Shown here: piece by piece, positions 61,401 to 64,000 of the stretch
Numbering within the stretch: position 1 is the first letter of the stretch
How the letters are laid out: each line of letters begins with the position of its first letter
Source: Diploscapter coronatus
Lineage: Eukaryota; Nematoda; Chromadorea; Rhabditida; Rhabditidae
NCBI GenBank assembly: GCA_964036155.1
Contig: OZ038422.1
Coordinates: 67,541,201 to 67,605,200 of the forward strand
DNA: 64,000 bases
Direction: 5' to 3'
The notes under the pieces: generated by a model
Database searches by the model: none
The model's input: only the letters and a program-made list of their open reading frames with translations
What the model was told of the DNA's origin: nothing
Made by a program: the position numbers and the translations under genes

Positions 61401-64000
61401 CAACGGACAAATCGCGCCGTCCGACCAGCAAGAAGCAGGACAATGCGGCAGAATTGGAAAGGAAGAAAAAGTGCGAGAATATCGTAAGTCGAGTTTTAAG
61501 AAATGACCAAATAAACTTGCCTGCAAAGTTGCAAAATAGAGTGAGCAGAAACTTAGTCTCCTTTGCTTTCTCATTGTACTCTATCACGGGCGAATAAACA
61601 CGTAAATCACAAGGAATTTTCCATCATATTCAAGCAAGATAGAGGGGATAACGGGAAGTCATTTGAATAGCAAAGCCCTATGGAAGTACCGAGGAATCTT
61701 TAGCTAGCTTCACTCGCATAATGCTAAAAATTTTCGTTTTGCTTTATCAAATAAATCGGCTTTCGACTTCAGTACCAAGTGCAGCGTCGCTTCGTGGACC
61801 CGCAGCCGATCCCTTCCCCGCACATGGGTCAGTGCACGAACGCCTGTCTGCGAGGACTCGACTCAGACACGTACGACAAACGATGGGTCTACGATTCGGA
61901 GGGTAAATTCCTCTGCTATTCGCCTCTCTACATTCCTTTGCTTTGCGGATACCAGAGAAAGGTAAGTCTGAAAATGGAGGCTCCAACTACTTCACCAAGA
62001 GTGAATAGATCGAGATTTGGCAAAAAAAGGCGAAACCGTAGCAAGAATTTCGTTTTCTTTTCTATGCATTTCATACTTGAGGAGGAATTTTTGGAAAATC
62101 CTGAAAGATAATGTTTTTTAAGGACATATTATTTCAGATCTACACTTTCGGCTCGGTGAAAGTGAACAGACGAACCAAGAACGTGAAGCGATCGGACGTC
62201 GTGATGTACCACGCTCCCTGTGGAAGACCGCTCAGATCCATGCAAGACGTCACTCAATTCCTCAAGGTTTGACGACACTTCTTTGGATTAATGGTGTTCT
62301 TCATGAAATAGATCTCGTGAATACGTTATGTATTGAATCATTTCTTCTATGAGATATTCCACTAACCTCATTTTGGATTTTAACCCTAATAATCTTGCTT
62401 TCAGGCAACCCACAGTGAGTTGACCATCGACCTGTTCAACTTCGACCCGACTGTCGATCCCGGTGCTTATGTCACGGTATGAAGGGTTGCATTTGCACTT
62501 ATCATGAGCAAAATTTCGTCATAATTTGATAATTTAATAATTTAATATAAAATTTGATTCCAAGACATGGATTGCAACAACAATTCCACTTCGTTTCAGA
62601 AAGAAGAATCTCAATTCAACATCTCTTAAATTTCAAATTAAGGGTCGTAAATTTGAAATTAGAAGCAGAGACTTATAACGAAGTTATAAAATCCCGGAAT
62701 TTAAATGTAACACTTTTCAGGTGGACAAGAAGTACTATGTGGGAATGGATTTCACAAAGGACCACGAGCACATTCCCATCCCCTACGTGAACAGTGTCGA
62801 CAAGGACAAACACCCTGCTGTATGTTGCTTTCGAAAGAAGATTTCAATTGATTTATGCAACAGCTTTTAACCAGTTTTAAATTTGATGATAAGATTAGGA
62901 TTTAAAAATGTAACATCTTGTAGATTGTTGTCCTGCACAACCTGAGTTTTCACTGAATTAATCTATTTGTGACGTTTTAGGAATTCGATTTCATTTATTC
63001 GACCCGTCGTTTCCCCTACAGTGACATCGTCAAACTACCCACAATCAATCGTGAATTCTGCTCGGGATGCTCTTGCGAAGGTAGGAAATGTATGGAGGCG
63101 AGCATTTGTGCAAACTGTTAGAAGACATTGAATTTTGTTCGAAGATCTCACGGAAAGGAAGAAAAGACGATTTTGCCTTTCGATGTATTATATGCGTGTT
63201 TTTGGACAAACACTTTGTACAACATATTCAAAGAAGTGTCATTTCAGACGATTGCTCGGATCCCTCGAAGTGCGAGTGCCAGCAGCTAACGAAAAATGGA
63301 GTCAAGAGACTCACGAGCTCTGCAAGGCCTCCTAAATTCGGGTAAGTCATTTCATTTTTTTTTCTGATAAAAACCAATTTCGTTTGCAAATTATGCTTTT
63401 GTACTTGGCTCGGATTATTATTTTTTTGTTTTTTTTGAAGATGTCAATTAACGAAATTTTGAATTGCGTATCACTCATTTAACAGAGTATTGTAGCATGG
63501 CATTCAGATTTTGATACCTCGAAGAGTGGATTTCTATTAAACCCTATCTTACTTCTATGTCATGACTTTTATCTTGTATAATATTCATAGCAGAATGTGC
63601 TCTGAAGTCGAAAAGAATGCTGATATTTTCAGCTTCGCCCATCGATCCCTGAAAGGCCAGACGATCACCGGCATCTACGAGTGCAACGAGAACTGCAAGT
63701 GCTCCACGCGGAGATGTCACAATCGAGTCGCCCAGAACCCCATTATATATCCTCAACAGGTAGGGCTTTTCCTTCTCATTTCTCTAGTCATTCTTCAAAT
63801 CAAAAATATGCATTCAATTTTGTTAGACTAGGGCTATTGCTAATTTAATTTCAAGACAGACGGAAAAAAATGGCATCTCGATGATGGCACCATTCTCCAT
63901 GATACGTGTTTTTCTCTATCAATAGTAATCTTACCATTATTTTCAAATAATCAAGCTCGCAGCCGGAAAATACAAGTTGTTATTTTTAGCCGACAAAATC
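55482..64000 (+). CDS. SETDB1-type histone H3K9 methyltransferase (5' part, runs off right edge)
   Basis: Nuclear enzyme that methylates histone H3 lysine 9 for gene silencing (SETDB1/Eggless; C. elegans counterpart met-2). About 20 exons are visible. Start MDDGNEVTLADTDTELNK (55482-55535). After N-terminal exons and a coiled coil (58070-58600) come Tudor-like segments (LQVGDFVLARPDMNDLFPLF; GLRVAALVKNS; VFFDADFDSYVNAPCYFEH; LARFSKPGPNRPPDV). The pre-MBD segment CTNACLRGLDSD is at about 61,830, and the methyl-CpG-binding-like domain at 62,140-62,480 (APCGRPLRSMQDVTQFLK). The pre-SET zinc region starts near 63,050 (FCSGCSCEDDCSDPSKCECQ) and includes YECNENCKCSTRRCHNRV near 63,680-63,730. The catalytic SET domain lies beyond the window, so activity cannot be judged. 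An acceptor (GTTAACAG) precedes the ATG. One 45-base segment (57387-57431) may be an in-frame intron. Confidence 0.93.

Noticed and set aside
63850..64000. Possible next SETDB1 exon near the right edge (KTDGKKWHLDDG frame, or CCGACAAAATC after TTTTTAG)
   Set aside because: Neither reads convincingly as the start of the SET domain and the window ends before it can be judged.

Overview
The window looks like nuclear DNA of a nematode, most likely a chromadorean. Exons are short, introns are small (down to about 44 bases) and AT-rich with TTTCAG-type acceptors, and several start codons sit just behind an isolated splice acceptor, as expected for spliced-leader trans-splicing. The gene set agrees: a two-isoform unc-60 locus whose shared first exon is only the ATG, an nlp-42-type W(X)6W-amide precursor, a nematode-style TIL-domain protein and a decayed seven-helix chemoreceptor. 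I cannot name the species.

Layout. sos-1 (Ras/Rho exchange factor) lies on the minus strand at about 0.4-8.3 kb, with its C-terminal tail unresolved at the left edge. On the plus strand follow nlp-42 (12.25-12.6 kb), a GID8-type subunit of the CTLH/GID ubiquitin ligase (13.5-16.0 kb) and unc-60 (19.45-23.9 kb, two ADF/cofilins). A small minus-strand reading unit with two frameshifts lies at 24.6-25.1 kb. Next come a secreted TIL-domain gene with an in-frame stop (25.9-27.9 kb), a 6.5-kb stretch without a recognisable gene, and an NCX-type Na+/Ca2+ exchanger of 25 exons (34.4-42.45 kb). The minus strand then holds a pepsin-like aspartic protease (43.0-45.7 kb) and a DUF4140/DUF4139 protein with an FG-repeat insert (47.4-50.7 kb). 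The right end has a chemoreceptor pseudogene (52.1-53.9 kb) and a SETDB1-type H3K9 methyltransferase running off the right edge (55.5-64.0 kb).

These are independently transcribed eukaryotic genes and I see no operon or mobile gene cluster. Several act in muscle and signalling (unc-60, ncx, sos-1), others in protein turnover (GID8, protease) and chromatin (SETDB1). Introns and spacers carry many small non-coding inverted-repeat elements of MITE or foldback type, some flanked by TA. I also see two probable GC-AG introns and one apparent AT-AG intron.

I found no convincing wholly new system. The observations most worth checking are the FG-repeat insert in the DUF4139 protein, the apparent AT-AG intron in the protease, the hairpin between the two unc-60 isoform exon sets, the unidentified three-frame coding remnant near 24.8 kb, the 18-residue basic mini-exon in the exchanger, and the double-lesioned chemoreceptor. 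Exon boundaries were read by eye from splice signals and family similarity.
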